DNA of 64,000 nucleotides, taken from positions 62,001-126,000 of the forward strand of contig NZ_JAUHHC010000005.1 in assembly GCF_030410485.1 (NCBI RefSeq), given 5' to 3'. The DNA is from Roseateles violae (GTDB lineage Bacteria > Pseudomonadota > Gammaproteobacteria > Burkholderiales > Burkholderiaceae_C). The notes below the pieces were generated by a model, which searched no databases, was not told the origin of the DNA, and saw only the letters and a program-made list of their open reading frames with translations. This document shows, one piece after another, positions 35,997 to 44,914 of this stretch; the stretch's first letter is position 1; every line of letters begins with the position of its first letter. The translations under genes were made by a program, and so were the position numbers.

Positions 35997-36896
35997 ATGC
36001 AAGCGAGCTCCTACCTGAAACTGTCGGTCGCCACCGCGCTGGTGACGATCGCGCTGAAGACGGCGGCCTGGTGGTGGACCGGCTCGGTCAGCCTGGCCGC
36101 CGATGCGCTGGAGGCCCTGGTGAACCTGGCCGGCGCGCTGTTCGCGCTGACGATGCTGACGATCGCCGCCCGCCCGCCCGATGCGGACCATCCCTTCGGC
36201 CATCACAAGGCCGAGTATTTCTCCGGCGGCTTCGAGGGCGTGCTGATCGTCGCCGCGGCGCTGGGCATCGCCTGGGGCGCGGTGCACCGGCTCGTGGACC
36301 CGCAGCCGGTCGAGCAACTGGGCCTGGGCCTGGCGCTGACGGTGCTGAGCTCGGCGCTGAATGGCGGCCTGGCCTTTGCGATGCTGCGCAAGGCGCGCGA
36401 GCTGCGCTCGGTCGCGCTGGAGGCCGATGCGCGCCATCTGTTCACCGATGTCTGGACCTCGGTCGGCGTGGTCGTCGGCCTGTTCGGCGTCATCGTCAGC
36501 GGCTGGCAATGGCTGGATCCGCTGGTCGCGCTGCTGGTCGCCGCCAACATCCTGCGCGAAGGCGTGCACCTGGTCTGGCGCGCCTCGGCCGGCCTGATGG
36601 ACGAGGCACTCGACGCCGAATCGCTGGCGCGCATCCGCGAGGTGCTGGCCGGTTTCGACCAGCAGACCATACGCTTCGACCATCTGGCCAGCCGCAGCGC
36701 CGGCCAGCGCCGCTTCGTCGATCTGCATATGCACATGCCCTCGGCCTGGACCCTGGGACGCGCGGCGGCCGTGCGGGCCGAGGTCGAGCAGGCGCTGATG
36801 GCGGCCGTGCCGGGCCTGCGCGCGACGATCCAGTTGCTGCCGACCCATGTCGAGTCGCTTGCCGTCGAGCAGCAGCCCGAGGAGAGCGCGCCATGA
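35997..36896 (+). CDS. Cation diffusion facilitator (FieF-like) metal exporter
   Basis: A 299-residue CDF transporter. Six hydrophobic segments occupy residues 8-200; [18 protein letters not shown] marks the first metal-binding region and [16 protein letters not shown] the second, with the HxxxD pair in TM5. The cytoplasmic C-terminal domain holds [15 protein letters not shown]. It probably exports Fe(II) or Zn(II) in exchange for protons; the metal cannot be told from sequence. It diverges from argB and overlaps dtd by 4 bp. Confidence 0.93.
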   Translation: MQASSYLKLSVATALVTIALKTAAWWWTGSVSLAADALEALVNLAGALFALTMLTIAARPPDADHPFGHHKAEYFSGGFEGVLIVAAALGIAWGAVHRLVDPQPVEQLGLGLALTVLSSALNGGLAFAMLRKARELRSVALEADARHLFTDVWTSVGVVVGLFGVIVSGWQWLDPLVALLVAANILREGVHLVWRASAGLMDEALDAESLARIREVLAGFDQQTIRFDHLASRSAGQRRFVDLHMHMPSAWTLGRAAAVRAEVEQALMAAVPGLRATIQLLPTHVESLAVEQQPEESAP

Positions 36897-37342
36897 TCGC
36901 GCTGCTGCAGCGGGTGCGCCGAGCCAGCGTCGAGGTCGGCGGCGCGACGATAGGCGCGATCGGCCCCGGCCTGCTGATGCTGATCTGCGCCGAGCCGGGC
37001 GATGGCGAGGCGCAGGCCGAGAAGCTGATCGACAAGGTGCTGAAGCTGCGCATCTTCGGCGACGCCGCCGGCAAGATGAACCTCAGCCTGCAGGACATCG
37101 GCGGCGGCCTGCTGATCGTTTCGCAGTTCACCCTGGCCGCCGATGTCGCCGGCGGCAACCGGCCCAGCTTCAGCGGCGCGGCCGGCGCCGAGCAGGGCCG
37201 GCGACTGTACGAGCATTGCCTGGCCCATGCGCGCCGGCGCCATGCCGAGGTCGCCAGCGGCGAGTTCGGCGCGGACATGCAGGTCTCCCTGATCAACGAC
37301 GGGCCGGTGACGATCCCGCTGCGCATCGCGGCGCCGGGCTGA
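36893..37342 (+). CDS. dtd: D-aminoacyl-tRNA deacylase
   Basis: A 149-residue DTD that removes D-amino acids (and glycine) from mischarged tRNAs. The cross-subunit active-site motifs SQFTLAAD and DGPVTIPL are both present; the latter corresponds to the Gly-cisPro-containing NxPVT region. [17 protein letters not shown] is the standard N-terminus. The ATG overlaps the CDF stop (ATGA). Confidence 0.97.
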   Translation: MIALLQRVRRASVEVGGATIGAIGPGLLMLICAEPGDGEAQAEKLIDKVLKLRIFGDAAGKMNLSLQDIGGGLLIVSQFTLAADVAGGNRPSFSGAAGAEQGRRLYEHCLAHARRRHAEVASGEFGADMQVSLINDGPVTIPLRIAAPG

Positions 37343-37351
37343 AAAAGAAAA

Positions 37352-37369
37352 GACCCGCCGAAGCGGGCC
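37352..37369 (-). terminator. Terminator of Bug-type binding-protein gene
   Basis: Read on the minus strand it is GGCCCGC, a TTCG tetraloop, GCGGGTC, then TTTTCTTTTTC: a 7-bp stem with one G-U pair. On the plus strand it may also terminate dtd, which stops 10 bp before it. It lies 30 bp beyond the minus-strand gene stop. Confidence 0.8.
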
Positions 37370-37398
37370 TTTGCCATCGGAACAGCGCTTGCCGTCGA

Positions 37399-38385
37399 TC
37401 AATCGGCGTATTGACCGGCGGCCTTGATCACCGGGCCCCACTTGTTGATCTCGGCCTCGACGAACTTCTTGTGCTCGGGGCCGTTGTTGCGGGCGTCGTG
37501 GACGATGACGGCGCCGAGCGCTTCCTCGCGCTTGGCGAACTCCGGGTCGTTCAGCGCCTGCTTCAAGGCCGCGTTGATCTTGTCGACGATCGCCTTCGGC
37601 GTGCCCTTGGGCGCATACATGCCGTGCCAGATCGAGACATTGAAGCCCTTCAGGCCGGCCTCGTCCAAGGTCGGCAGCTTACTCAGGGCCGGGCCGGCCA
37701 GGCGCTTCGGGCTGGTGACGGCAAAGGCCTTGACCTTGCCGCTGTCGATCTGGCTGGTGGTATTGGTCGTCTGGTCGCACATGATGTCGACCTGGCCGCC
37801 CAGCAGATCGGTCATCGCCGGGCCGGTGCCCTTGTAGGGCACGGTGGTCATGTCGATCTTCAGCGCACTCTGGAACAGCAGGCCACACAGATGCGAGGCG
37901 GCACCCAGGCCGGCATTGGCCAGATTGATCTTGCCCTTGTTGGCCTCCAGCCACTTGACCAGTTCGGCGTAGTTGTTGGCCGGCAGGGTCGGGCGGCCGA
38001 TCACAGTCATCGGCACCTCGTTGATCAGGCCCAGGTACTCGAAGTCCTCCAGCGTCTTGTACTGCATATTGCGGTACAGGGCCGGCGAGGTCGCCATGCT
38101 GATGTGATGCAGCAGCAGCGTGTAGCCGTCCGGCGCGGCCTTGGACACCTTGGTCGCGCCCAAGGTGCCGCCGGCACCGCCGACGTTCTCGATCACCAAG
38201 GTCGCGCCCAGCGGCTTGCGCAGCGCCTCGGCCAGGTCACGCGCGACCTTGTCGGTCGGGCCGCCGGCCGCGAAGGGCACGACGATGGTGACCGGTTTGT
38301 CCGGATACTCGGCCCAGACCGCGCCGACGGCCGTCAGGCCCAGGCCGGCGATCAGGCCCCGCAGCGTCATCAGCTTTTTGTTCAT
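37399..38385 (-). CDS. Bug/TctC family periplasmic substrate-binding protein
   Basis: A 328-residue exported binding protein of the Bordetella-uptake-gene type. A signal peptide (MTLRGLIAGLGLTAVGAVWA) is followed by the family start YPDKPVTIVVPFAAGGPTDK. YTLLLHHISMATSPALY, VGSLLGQ-type loops replaced by DLLGGQVDIMCDQTT, and GLKGFNVSIWHGMYAPKGTP match the fold. Ligands are usually carboxylates. No TctA/TctB membrane genes are adjacent, so it is an orphan, as are most Bug proteins. A downstream terminator suggests a single-gene transcript. Confidence 0.95.
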   Translation of the reverse strand: MNKKLMTLRGLIAGLGLTAVGAVWAEYPDKPVTIVVPFAAGGPTDKVARDLAEALRKPLGATLVIENVGGAGGTLGATKVSKAAPDGYTLLLHHISMATSPALYRNMQYKTLEDFEYLGLINEVPMTVIGRPTLPANNYAELVKWLEANKGKINLANAGLGAASHLCGLLFQSALKIDMTTVPYKGTGPAMTDLLGGQVDIMCDQTTNTTSQIDSGKVKAFAVTSPKRLAGPALSKLPTLDEAGLKGFNVSIWHGMYAPKGTPKAIVDKINAALKQALNDPEFAKREEALGAVIVHDARNNGPEHKKFVEAEINKWGPVIKAAGQYAD

Positions 38386-38585
38386 CTCGTCTCCTGTCGT
38401 CTCGGTGGAGGGGTGTCGATGGAAGAGGCAATGCTAGGGCGCCGCCCCGCGGCCGTCGTAGCGGGAACTACGTAAGTAAAAAGGAGCGGTCGCCGCCGCG
38501 GCCGCTGCCGCCTTATTGCGCTGGCGAATAAGGATTCTGCGACTCTGTATTGGACGCTGCCGGAGGGCGTCCCTACAGTGGCGCG

Positions 38586-39125
38586 ATGCTGACCCGAACG
38601 CCCCTGCTCTCCCGCTGCTTCATTGCCGCCCTGGCCTCCCTGGCCCTGCTGGGCAGTGCCCGCGCCGACCTGCTGTCCGCCCCGGCGGCCGAGGCCGCGC
38701 TGGGCGATGGCGCGTTGGCCTGGGACCTGCGGGCGCAGGCCGCTGCCGGCCTGCCGGGCGCACGGCGCATCGAGGCGGCCGAGCTCGAGCGCTGGCTGCA
38801 GCGCGGCGATCTGGCGGCGCTGGAGGCGGCCGTGTCGCGCGCCGGTCTCGACCTGTCGCGCGATATCGTCATCTATGGCGAGCCGGGTGACCTCCGCGCC
38901 CAGGCCCTGCTGGCCTCGCTGCAGCCGCTGGCCCGCGGCCGCCTGCACTGGCTGGTCGGCGGCGCCAGCGAATGGGCGATGTCCGGCCGCGCGCTGAGCA
39001 CCGCGAGCGGCGTGCGCCACCCGGTGCCGCAGCGCCTGGTCGCCAGCAACGGCCGCGGCGCGGGCGTGATGGCAGGCGCCGCCTGGCGCAGCAGCGCCAC
39101 CGAGGAACTGCTCGCCGCGCGCTGA
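38586..39125 (+). CDS. Exported rhodanese-like protein lacking the catalytic Cys
   Basis: A 179-residue protein with a signal peptide (RCFIAALASLALLGSARA). The rest follows a rhodanese domain pattern: LAWDLRAQAAAGLPGARRI, then IVIYGEPGDLRAQALLASL and LHWLVGGASEWAMSGRAL. The position of the active-site cysteine loop reads YGEPGDLRAQ with no Cys, and the whole mature protein has none. It is therefore unlikely to be a sulfurtransferase. ATG 38586 directly precedes the signal peptide. It stands alone between a Bug gene and a reductase gene. Confidence 0.78.
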   Translation: MLTRTPLLSRCFIAALASLALLGSARADLLSAPAAEAALGDGALAWDLRAQAAAGLPGARRIEAAELERWLQRGDLAALEAAVSRAGLDLSRDIVIYGEPGDLRAQALLASLQPLARGRLHWLVGGASEWAMSGRALSTASGVRHPVPQRLVASNGRGAGVMAGAAWRSSATEELLAAR

Positions 39126-39149
39126 GCGTTCCGGCCGAGGGCCGCCGGC

Positions 39150-39719
39150 TCACCGCGCCGGCGCATATTCCAGCACCAGCAGCCCACCCGCGAACGATCG
39201 CGTCGAGCGCAACGCCAGGCTGCGCAAGCCCAGATCGGCCGGCGCGAAGGAGCGCCCGCGTCCCAGCAGCAGCGGCAGCACGCGCAGGCGCAGCACATCG
39301 ACCTCGCCCGCGCGCAGCAGGGCATCGCTCAGGCTCAGGCTGCCCCAGATGATCAGGTCACCCGCGAAGCGGCGGCGCAGCTGGCGCAGCGCGGCCACGC
39401 CGTCTCCGGCAAGGATTTCTGCCACATCGTCGGCACCCCAGGGCGCCTCCTTGAGCGTCGAGGAGACGACGAACTTGGGTAGCTCGCGGATAGTGACCGC
39501 GACCGGCTCCCTGGCCGGATCGGCCGAGGGCCAGTAGGCGGCAAACATGCGGTAGGTCCTGGCACCCAGGACGATGGCAGAGACGCCCGACAACAGGCGC
39601 AACTGCTCCTGGTCCACCTCATTGACCCAGCCGGCATTGACGAAGAAGTCAATGCTGCCTTGCGCATCCTCGGCGTAGCCGTCGAGGCTGACGATCTGTT
39701 CGACGATCAGCTTGCCCAT
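39150..39719 (-). CDS. Dihydrofolate reductase family protein (RibD C-terminal fold)
   Basis: A 189-residue protein of the DHFR/RibD_C reductase group. Family markers are KLIVEQIVSLDGYAEDAQG near the start, AIVLGARTYRMFAAYWP, and GDLIIWGSLSLSDALLRAG with the conserved Gly-containing nucleotide loop. LRVLPLLLGRGRSFAP matches the C-terminal consensus. These proteins bind NADPH, but most substrates are unknown. ATG 39719 was chosen from domain start; the longer open frame upstream has no domain. Confidence 0.92.
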   Translation of the reverse strand: MGKLIVEQIVSLDGYAEDAQGSIDFFVNAGWVNEVDQEQLRLLSGVSAIVLGARTYRMFAAYWPSADPAREPVAVTIRELPKFVVSSTLKEAPWGADDVAEILAGDGVAALRQLRRRFAGDLIIWGSLSLSDALLRAGEVDVLRLRVLPLLLGRGRSFAPADLGLRSLALRSTRSFAGGLLVLEYAPAR

Positions 39720-39975
39720 GTGGTCCTCGCTGCGTGGGAGACATGGTGACAAGACGAACGACGAGGCAGCGAATCGACATAAGAAGCGATTGAGGCTGCA
39801 GATCGCACGAGCAGCCGCGCAATGCAGCGCAGCAGTGCGAACAGCAATCCATGTGCCCTTTGGGTGGCCTGCTTCGGGATGGTCCGTGAACAGGCCGACT
39901 GCTAGATTTTTTGCGCGACCGGGTCGCCGGGTGGCGCCTGTGCTCGCAGCATTTGGTAGAAAAACTGGAGGCAAT

Positions 39976-41001
39976 ATGCGTATGACATTTGGTCTTCCCT
40001 TGCGCCACGGCGCCGTGCTTGCCGCGGTTCTGCTGGCCTGCCAGGCGGCACCCGCGCTGGCCCAGTCCACCAGCATCCTGTTCATCGGCAACAGCTTCAC
40101 CTATGGCGACCCGGCCGGCGCGGCGCCCGATGTGATGTTCTACAAACCGTCCAGCGTGACCGACCTGAACGGCAGCGGCATCGGTGGCGTGCCGGCGCTG
40201 TTCAAGCAGATGACGGTCGACCGCGGGCTGAACTACGACGTGTCGCTGGAAACGCAGCCGGGCAGCAATCTGGACTTCCACTTCGACAACCGGCTGGCGC
40301 TGATCAACCAGCCCTGGGACAAGGTGGTGATGCACGGCCAGAGCAATCTGGACTTCGCGAACCCCGGCAACCCGGCCAAGATCAGCACCTGGACCCACAT
40401 CCTCGGCAAGGTGTTCCAGTCGAGCAATCCGGATGTCGATATCAGCCTGACGTCCACCTGGTCGCGCGCCAACCTGACCTATCAGCCGGCCTGCAACAGC
40501 GCCAGTCCGCCCAGCCCCTGGTGCGGTGGTGACATTCACCAGATGGCCATCGACGTGCAGAAGGGCTATCAGGTGGCGATGAACCAGAACAGCGACATCG
40601 TCAGCCGCCTGAACCCGGTAGGCCTGGCCTGGAACAATGCCTTCGACGCCGGCTTTGCCGATTCCAATCCGTACGACGGCATCAGCGCGGGGCAGGTGAA
40701 CCTGTGGGCGCCCGACAGCTACCACGCGAGCAACTACGGCTACTACCTGCACGCGCTGGTCGTGTTCGGCGAGATCACCGGCCAGAGCCCGACGGTGCTC
40801 GGTTTCGACACGGCGGCGATGGACCTGGGCTTCACCGCCCAGCAGGCGATGGCCATGCAGGGCTTTGCCGCGGCGGCGATCGCCGCGGTGCCCGAGCCCT
40901 CGAGCTATCTGATGCTGCTGCTCGGTGGCGGCGTGGTGGCCTGGGCGGCAAAGCGGCGGCGTGCCGACCAGCGCCAACCGGACGAGGCGGCGACGGCCTG
41001 A
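39976..41001 (+). CDS. PEP-CTERM SGNH hydrolase-like protein
   Basis: A 341-residue exported protein. A signal peptide (AVLAAVLLACQAAPALAQ) is followed by an SGNH-type core: block I FIGNSFTYGD with the probable nucleophile Ser, a central KVVMHGQSNL, and a late DSYHASNYGYYLH with a candidate catalytic Asp/His. The C-terminus is a PEP-CTERM tag (VPEPSSYLMLLLGGGV, membrane stretch, KRRR) and a short hydrophilic tail. GGAGG precedes ATG 39976. The likely role is a surface esterase; the substrate is unknown. Confidence 0.9.
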   Translation: MRMTFGLPLRHGAVLAAVLLACQAAPALAQSTSILFIGNSFTYGDPAGAAPDVMFYKPSSVTDLNGSGIGGVPALFKQMTVDRGLNYDVSLETQPGSNLDFHFDNRLALINQPWDKVVMHGQSNLDFANPGNPAKISTWTHILGKVFQSSNPDVDISLTSTWSRANLTYQPACNSASPPSPWCGGDIHQMAIDVQKGYQVAMNQNSDIVSRLNPVGLAWNNAFDAGFADSNPYDGISAGQVNLWAPDSYHASNYGYYLHALVVFGEITGQSPTVLGFDTAAMDLGFTAQQAMAMQGFAAAAIAAVPEPSSYLMLLLGGGVVAWAAKRRRADQRQPDEAATA

Positions 41002-41025
41002 GCCCTTCGCAGACTCCGCAAGGAC

Positions 41026-41056
41026 AAAGGGCCGGGCAGCCGTCCGGCCCTTTTTT
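41026..41056 (+). terminator. Rho-independent terminator after PEP-CTERM hydrolase
   Basis: A 7-bp GC stem (41029-41035 with 41044-41050), extended by AAA/TTT pairs and followed by a run of T residues. It separates the PEP-CTERM gene from the convergent ligase gene. Confidence 0.9.
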
Positions 41057-41067
41057 CGTCCCGCGGC

Positions 41068-42339
41068 TCAGTCGTAGCGGCGCGCGTCCTCGATCACCCG
41101 CCCGTCATTGGGCAGCGTGCCCGGCGCGACGAAGACGACCTCGCCGCGCAGCTTGGTGATGTCGCGGATCGCCGCGGCGACCTTGTCGGCCAGGCCCGCG
41201 GGCGCGGTGCCGGCCAGCTCCAGCTTCAGCGTCATCCGGTCCTGAGCCATCTCGCCCTCGACGACCAGGCGCGCCCGGCCCGCCTCCGGAAAGCGCCGCA
41301 CGATCTCGGCCACCTGGCCGGCGTGGACGAACATGCCGCGCACCTTGGCGCTCTGGTCGGCGCGGCCCATCCAACCCTTGATGCGGGTGTTCGTGCGGCC
41401 GCTGGGGCAGGCGCCGGGCAGCACGGCCGACAGATCGCCGGTGCCGAAGCGGATCAGCGGGTAGTCGGGGTTCAAGCTGGTCACGACCAGCTCGCCGACC
41501 TCTCCCTCCGGCACGGGCTCGCCCGTTCCCGGGCGCACGATCTCGACGATCACGCCCTCGTCCAGCACCAGGCCCGCGCGCGCGGCGGTCTCGTAGGCGA
41601 TCAGGCCCACGTCGGCCGTCGCATAGCACTGGTAGCCGGCGATGCCGCGCTCGGCCAGCCAGTCGCGCAGGGAGGGCGGGAAGGCCTCGCCGCTGACCAG
41701 GGCCTTGTTGATCGACAGCTTGTGGCCCAGCTCGGCCGCCTTGTCGACCAGGATCTTCAGAAAGCTGGGCGTGCCGACATAGCCCTCGGGCCGCAGCTCT
41801 TGAAGCGCCTGCAGCTGCAGCTCGGTGTTGCCCACGCCGCCCGGGAAGACCGTGCAGCCCAGCGCCAGCGCACCGGTCTCCATCATCGAGCCGGCCGGTG
41901 TCAGGTGGTAGCTGAAGCTGTTGTGCGCCAGATCGCCGGCCCGAAAGCCCGCCGCATGCAGCGCGCGGGCGACACGCCAGTAGTCGGCGCCGCTGCCCTC
42001 GGGTTCGTAAATCGTTCCCGGCGACTGGAAGACCTTGCGCGCGCCGCGGCCGCGCAGGCCCCAGGCGATGGCCGAGAAGCCGCCGAAGGGATCGTCGGCA
42101 CGGCGCGCCTGCTGGCGCGCCAGCAGCTCGTGCTTGCGCGTCACCGGCAGCTTCGCCAGCGCCGCGCGGCTGTCGACGCTCGCAGGCTCGACTCCGCTCA
42201 GCAGCTCGGCAAAGGCCGGCGCGGCGCGCTGCGCATGGGCGATCTGGCCCGGCAGCGCGGCCAGCAGCGCATGCTCGCGCGCGGCCGGATCGCGCGCCTC
42301 CAGCGCGTCGTAATACTGCTGCTCACTCATCGACATCAC
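41068..42339 (-). CDS. PaaK-type (phenylacetate-CoA ligase family) AMP-forming ligase
   Basis: A 423-residue acyl-adenylate-forming protein like PaaK, which activates aryl or short acids to CoA thioesters. YHLTPAGSMMETGALALGC and SGEAFPPSLRDWLAERG match the family core, and the adenylate-binding segment reads CYATADVGLIAYET where canonical PaaK has YGxTE. The C-terminal domain includes MGRADQSAKVRGMFVHAGQ. It is last in a minus-strand operon with a Liv-type ABC importer. ATGs at 42339 and 42330 are possible starts; they overlap the 98-residue gene. Confidence 0.9.
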   Translation of the reverse strand: MMSMSEQQYYDALEARDPAAREHALLAALPGQIAHAQRAAPAFAELLSGVEPASVDSRAALAKLPVTRKHELLARQQARRADDPFGGFSAIAWGLRGRGARKVFQSPGTIYEPEGSGADYWRVARALHAAGFRAGDLAHNSFSYHLTPAGSMMETGALALGCTVFPGGVGNTELQLQALQELRPEGYVGTPSFLKILVDKAAELGHKLSINKALVSGEAFPPSLRDWLAERGIAGYQCYATADVGLIAYETAARAGLVLDEGVIVEIVRPGTGEPVPEGEVGELVVTSLNPDYPLIRFGTGDLSAVLPGACPSGRTNTRIKGWMGRADQSAKVRGMFVHAGQVAEIVRRFPEAGRARLVVEGEMAQDRMTLKLELAGTAPAGLADKVAAAIRDITKLRGEVVFVAPGTLPNDGRVIEDARRYD

Positions 42340-42619
42340 TCCATCCCGACAGACTCTTCTTCAGCAGGGCCACGAAGTCGCGCAATTGCGCGCTGTCCTT
42401 CAGCGTCTTCTCGGCCCATTCCGGCGTGCGCGAAGGCCTCTTGACGATGGCCACTTTCAGCGTCGCGCCGTCGACAGCCGCGCGGGCGATCGGCGTACCG
42501 CGGCGCTCGAAGCGCCCTTCCCGCTCGTTCAGACCCAGCTCGCGCAGATCGCGGCGCAAGCGCTGCAGCGCCTCCTCGGGCTTGAACGGTGGTGCTGCAA
42601 AACCCCATTCCTCGGACAT
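42323..42619 (-). CDS. Small conserved-looking protein in Liv-type operon
   Basis: A 98-residue acidic-then-basic protein, MSEEWGFAAPPFKPEEALQR at the N-terminus and KKSLSGWSDVDE at the C-terminus, with no membrane segment or signal peptide. RRDLRELGLNEREGRFERRG suggests an alpha-helical start. It lies 17 bp after livF and overlaps the PaaK-like gene by 17 bp, so it is part of the operon. AGGAGG-like GGAGGCTTTC precedes the start. I do not recognise the family; a role in ligase function is only inferred from position. Confidence 0.75.
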   Translation of the reverse strand: MSEEWGFAAPPFKPEEALQRLRRDLRELGLNEREGRFERRGTPIARAAVDGATLKVAIVKRPSRTPEWAEKTLKDSAQLRDFVALLKKSLSGWSDVDE

Positions 42620-42636
42620 GAAAGCCTCCTTGGTGC

Positions 42637-43443
42637 TCAGGCCAGCCAGCGCTTGCGGCGCTTGTAGCTCTTGACGTCCTTGAAGCTCTTGCGGTCGCCG
42701 CCACCCATGCCCAGGTAGAACTCCTTGACGTCCTCGTTCTCGCGCAGCGCCTGCGCCTCGCCGTCCATCACGACGCGGCCGTTCTCGAGGATGTAGCCAT
42801 AGTCGGCATAGCGCAGCGCCATATTGGTGTTCTGCTCGGCCAAGAGAAAGGTCGTGCGCTCCTTGGCGTTCAGGTCCTTGACGATCTCGAACACCTCTTC
42901 GACGATCTGCGGCGCCAGGCCCATCGACGGTTCGTCCAGCAGCACCATCTTCGGCTCGGCCATCAGCGCGCGGCCGATCGCGCACATCTGCTGCTCGCCG
43001 CCCGAGGTGTAGGCCGCCTGCGAAGTGCGGCGTGTCTTCAGGCGCGGGAAATAGTTGTAGACCTTCTCCAGCGTCGCGGCCACCGCCGCCTTGCCATCCT
43101 TGCGCGTGTAGGCGCCGGTCATCAGGTTTTCCTCGATCGTCAGGTGGGCGAAGCAGTGGCGGCCCTCCATCACCTGGATCACGCCGCGATTGACCATGTC
43201 CGAGGTCGAGAGCTTCTCGATGCGCTCGCCGCGCAGCTCGATGGACCCCTTGGTCACCTCGCCGCGCTCGCCGGCCAGCAGATTGGATACGGCGCGCAAG
43301 GTCGTCGTCTTGCCGGCGCCGTTGCCACCCAGGAGCGCGACGATGCCGCCCTCTTTCACCTGCAGCGACACGCCCTTCAGCACCAGGATCACGTGGTTGT
43401 AGATGACCTCGATGCCGTTGACGTTCAGAAGGATGTTGCTCAT
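42637..43443 (-). CDS. Branched-chain-type ABC transporter ATPase (LivF family)
   Basis: A 268-residue cytoplasmic ATPase. Walker A is GGNGAGKTTT, the signature region reads YTSGGEQQMCAIGRAL, and Walker B is MVLLDEPSMGLAP, typical of LivF. It drives the permease pair encoded upstream. AAGGGG lies before ATG 43443. Twin hairpins separate it from the binding-protein gene. It is in the same strand and order as the other liv-like genes. Confidence 0.95.
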   Translation of the reverse strand: MSNILLNVNGIEVIYNHVILVLKGVSLQVKEGGIVALLGGNGAGKTTTLRAVSNLLAGERGEVTKGSIELRGERIEKLSTSDMVNRGVIQVMEGRHCFAHLTIEENLMTGAYTRKDGKAAVAATLEKVYNYFPRLKTRRTSQAAYTSGGEQQMCAIGRALMAEPKMVLLDEPSMGLAPQIVEEVFEIVKDLNAKERTTFLLAEQNTNMALRYADYGYILENGRVVMDGEAQALRENEDVKEFYLGMGGGDRKSFKDVKSYKRRKRWLA

Positions 43444-43456
43444 TCGTACCCCTTGA

Positions 43457-43508
43457 CTCTTTCAAGCGTCGCCAGCGGCGCTTGAAAGAGGACTCCTCGC
43501 GGAGTCCT
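43457..43508 (-). promoter_or_regulatory. Two adjacent hairpins between binding protein and LivF genes
   Basis: A perfect 12-bp inverted repeat (43457-43468 with 43479-43490), then an 8-bp one with a 4-nt loop (43489-43496 with 43501-43508). No T-run follows on the minus strand. It lies 3' of the binding-protein gene, where such structures often protect an abundant upstream mRNA and reduce expression of downstream genes. Confidence 0.6.
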
Positions 43509-43520
43509 CCACCTGCTCCA

Positions 43521-44846
43521 TCAGCTCTGGCAATCCTCGGGCGTTCTACGGGTCAGCTTCTTCTCCGCCGCGTACTTGTCCGCGCCGGCCTTGACCATCG
43601 GCTTGATGATCTGCTCGTCGGCCTGCAGCCAGTCGGAAGTGAAGCTCCACTTGCTGCCGTCCCAGGTGTGAACGCGCGCCCAGGTCGAGCCCATGTGGTC
43701 GGCGCAGGAGGTCGACAGCGGCCGCATCACGCCGGCGAAGCCCAGCGCGTCGAGCTTCTTCTGGTCCAGCGCCAGGTTCTCCAGGCCCCAGCGCACCTGC
43801 TCGCCGGTCATCACCTTGCCCTTGCCGAAACGCTCCTGCGCGCGGCGCACGGCCTCGACACCCAGCATCTGGATGATCAGTCCGCGGGTGTAGAGCACCG
43901 AGCCGACCTCGTCGCGCGGGCCGGTGCCCTGGCCCTTGTCGTGCACCAGCTTCAGGATGTCCTGGATCACCTTGGGCGACTGGCCCGAGCTGTTCAGGTT
44001 CAGCGCGTTATAGCCCTTGGCGCCTTCGCCGACGTCCTTGACATCGGGCTCGGCACCCGACCACCAGACGCCGTACATCTTCTCGCGCGGATAGCCGGTG
44101 GCCTGGGCCTCCTTCAGCGCGGTCGAGTTCATCACGCCCCAGCCCCACAGCAGCACATAGTCGGGCCGCTGTTGGCGCACCTGCAGCCAGGCCGACTTCT
44201 GCTCGACGCCGGGCGCCGTCACCGGGATCTTGACCAGCTCGAAGCCGTGCATCTTCTGGCGCTCGTCCAGCAGCGGCATCGGCTCCTTGCCGAAGGGGGA
44301 GTCGTGGTAGACGATGGCGATCTTCTTGCCTTTGAGCTTGTCGAAGCCACCCTCCTTCTTGGCGATGTGCTGGATCAGCATGTCGGCGGCCGTCCAGTAG
44401 CTGCCCATCAGCGGGAAGTTCCACTTGAAGACATTGCCGTCCTGCGAGGCCGAGAGGCCGTAGCCCAGGGTGATCAGCGGGATCTTGTCATTGGGCACCT
44501 TGTCGGTCAGCGCGAAGGTGATGCCGGTGGCCTGCGGGTCGATCAGCGTGGCGCCCTTGCCCTTGAGCCGCTCGTAGCACTCGACGCCCTTGTCGGTGGC
44601 GTAGCCGGTCTCGCATTCCTCGAAGGAGATCTTGACGCCGTTGATGCCACCGTCGCGCGCATTGATCAGCTTGATGTAGTCCTGCTTGCCATTGGCCCAG
44701 GGCGTGCCGTTGGGTGCATAGGCGCCGGTGCGGTAGACCAGCAAGGGGAAGAACTGCTCCTTGGCCTGCTGCGCCTGCGTGAGGACCGGTGCCAGCGCGG
44801 CGGCGCCGACTCCGAAGGCCAGGGCGAGGGTCTTGAGTTTCATCAT
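43521..44846 (-). CDS. ABC transporter substrate-binding protein (LivK-type)
   Basis: A 441-residue periplasmic binding protein of the branched-chain amino-acid type I fold. A signal peptide (LKTLALAFGVGAAALAPVLT, cleavage near QAQQA) precedes FFPLLVYRTGAYAPNGTPWA. LIDPQATGITFALTDKVPND, KGKKIAIVYHDSPFGKEPMP and DYVLLWGWGVMNSTALKEAQ are typical of the aromatic/urea-type members. AAGGAG precedes ATG 44846. A CoA ligase pair in the operon makes an organic acid the likely ligand; this is inference. Confidence 0.95.
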   Translation of the reverse strand: MMKLKTLALAFGVGAAALAPVLTQAQQAKEQFFPLLVYRTGAYAPNGTPWANGKQDYIKLINARDGGINGVKISFEECETGYATDKGVECYERLKGKGATLIDPQATGITFALTDKVPNDKIPLITLGYGLSASQDGNVFKWNFPLMGSYWTAADMLIQHIAKKEGGFDKLKGKKIAIVYHDSPFGKEPMPLLDERQKMHGFELVKIPVTAPGVEQKSAWLQVRQQRPDYVLLWGWGVMNSTALKEAQATGYPREKMYGVWWSGAEPDVKDVGEGAKGYNALNLNSSGQSPKVIQDILKLVHDKGQGTGPRDEVGSVLYTRGLIIQMLGVEAVRRAQERFGKGKVMTGEQVRWGLENLALDQKKLDALGFAGVMRPLSTSCADHMGSTWARVHTWDGSKWSFTSDWLQADEQIIKPMVKAGADKYAAEKKLTRRTPEDCQS

Positions 44847-44914
44847 GCTTGTCTCCTTGGGCACTCGGGGTGCATTGCTTTGGCGGAACGGAACTCAGGG
44901 GTTTAAAAAAACAT

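Noticed and set aside
37342-37400. Plus-strand terminator of dtd
   Set aside because: The plus-strand version has only a 5-bp core stem and a short T-run; listed mainly as the minus-strand terminator.
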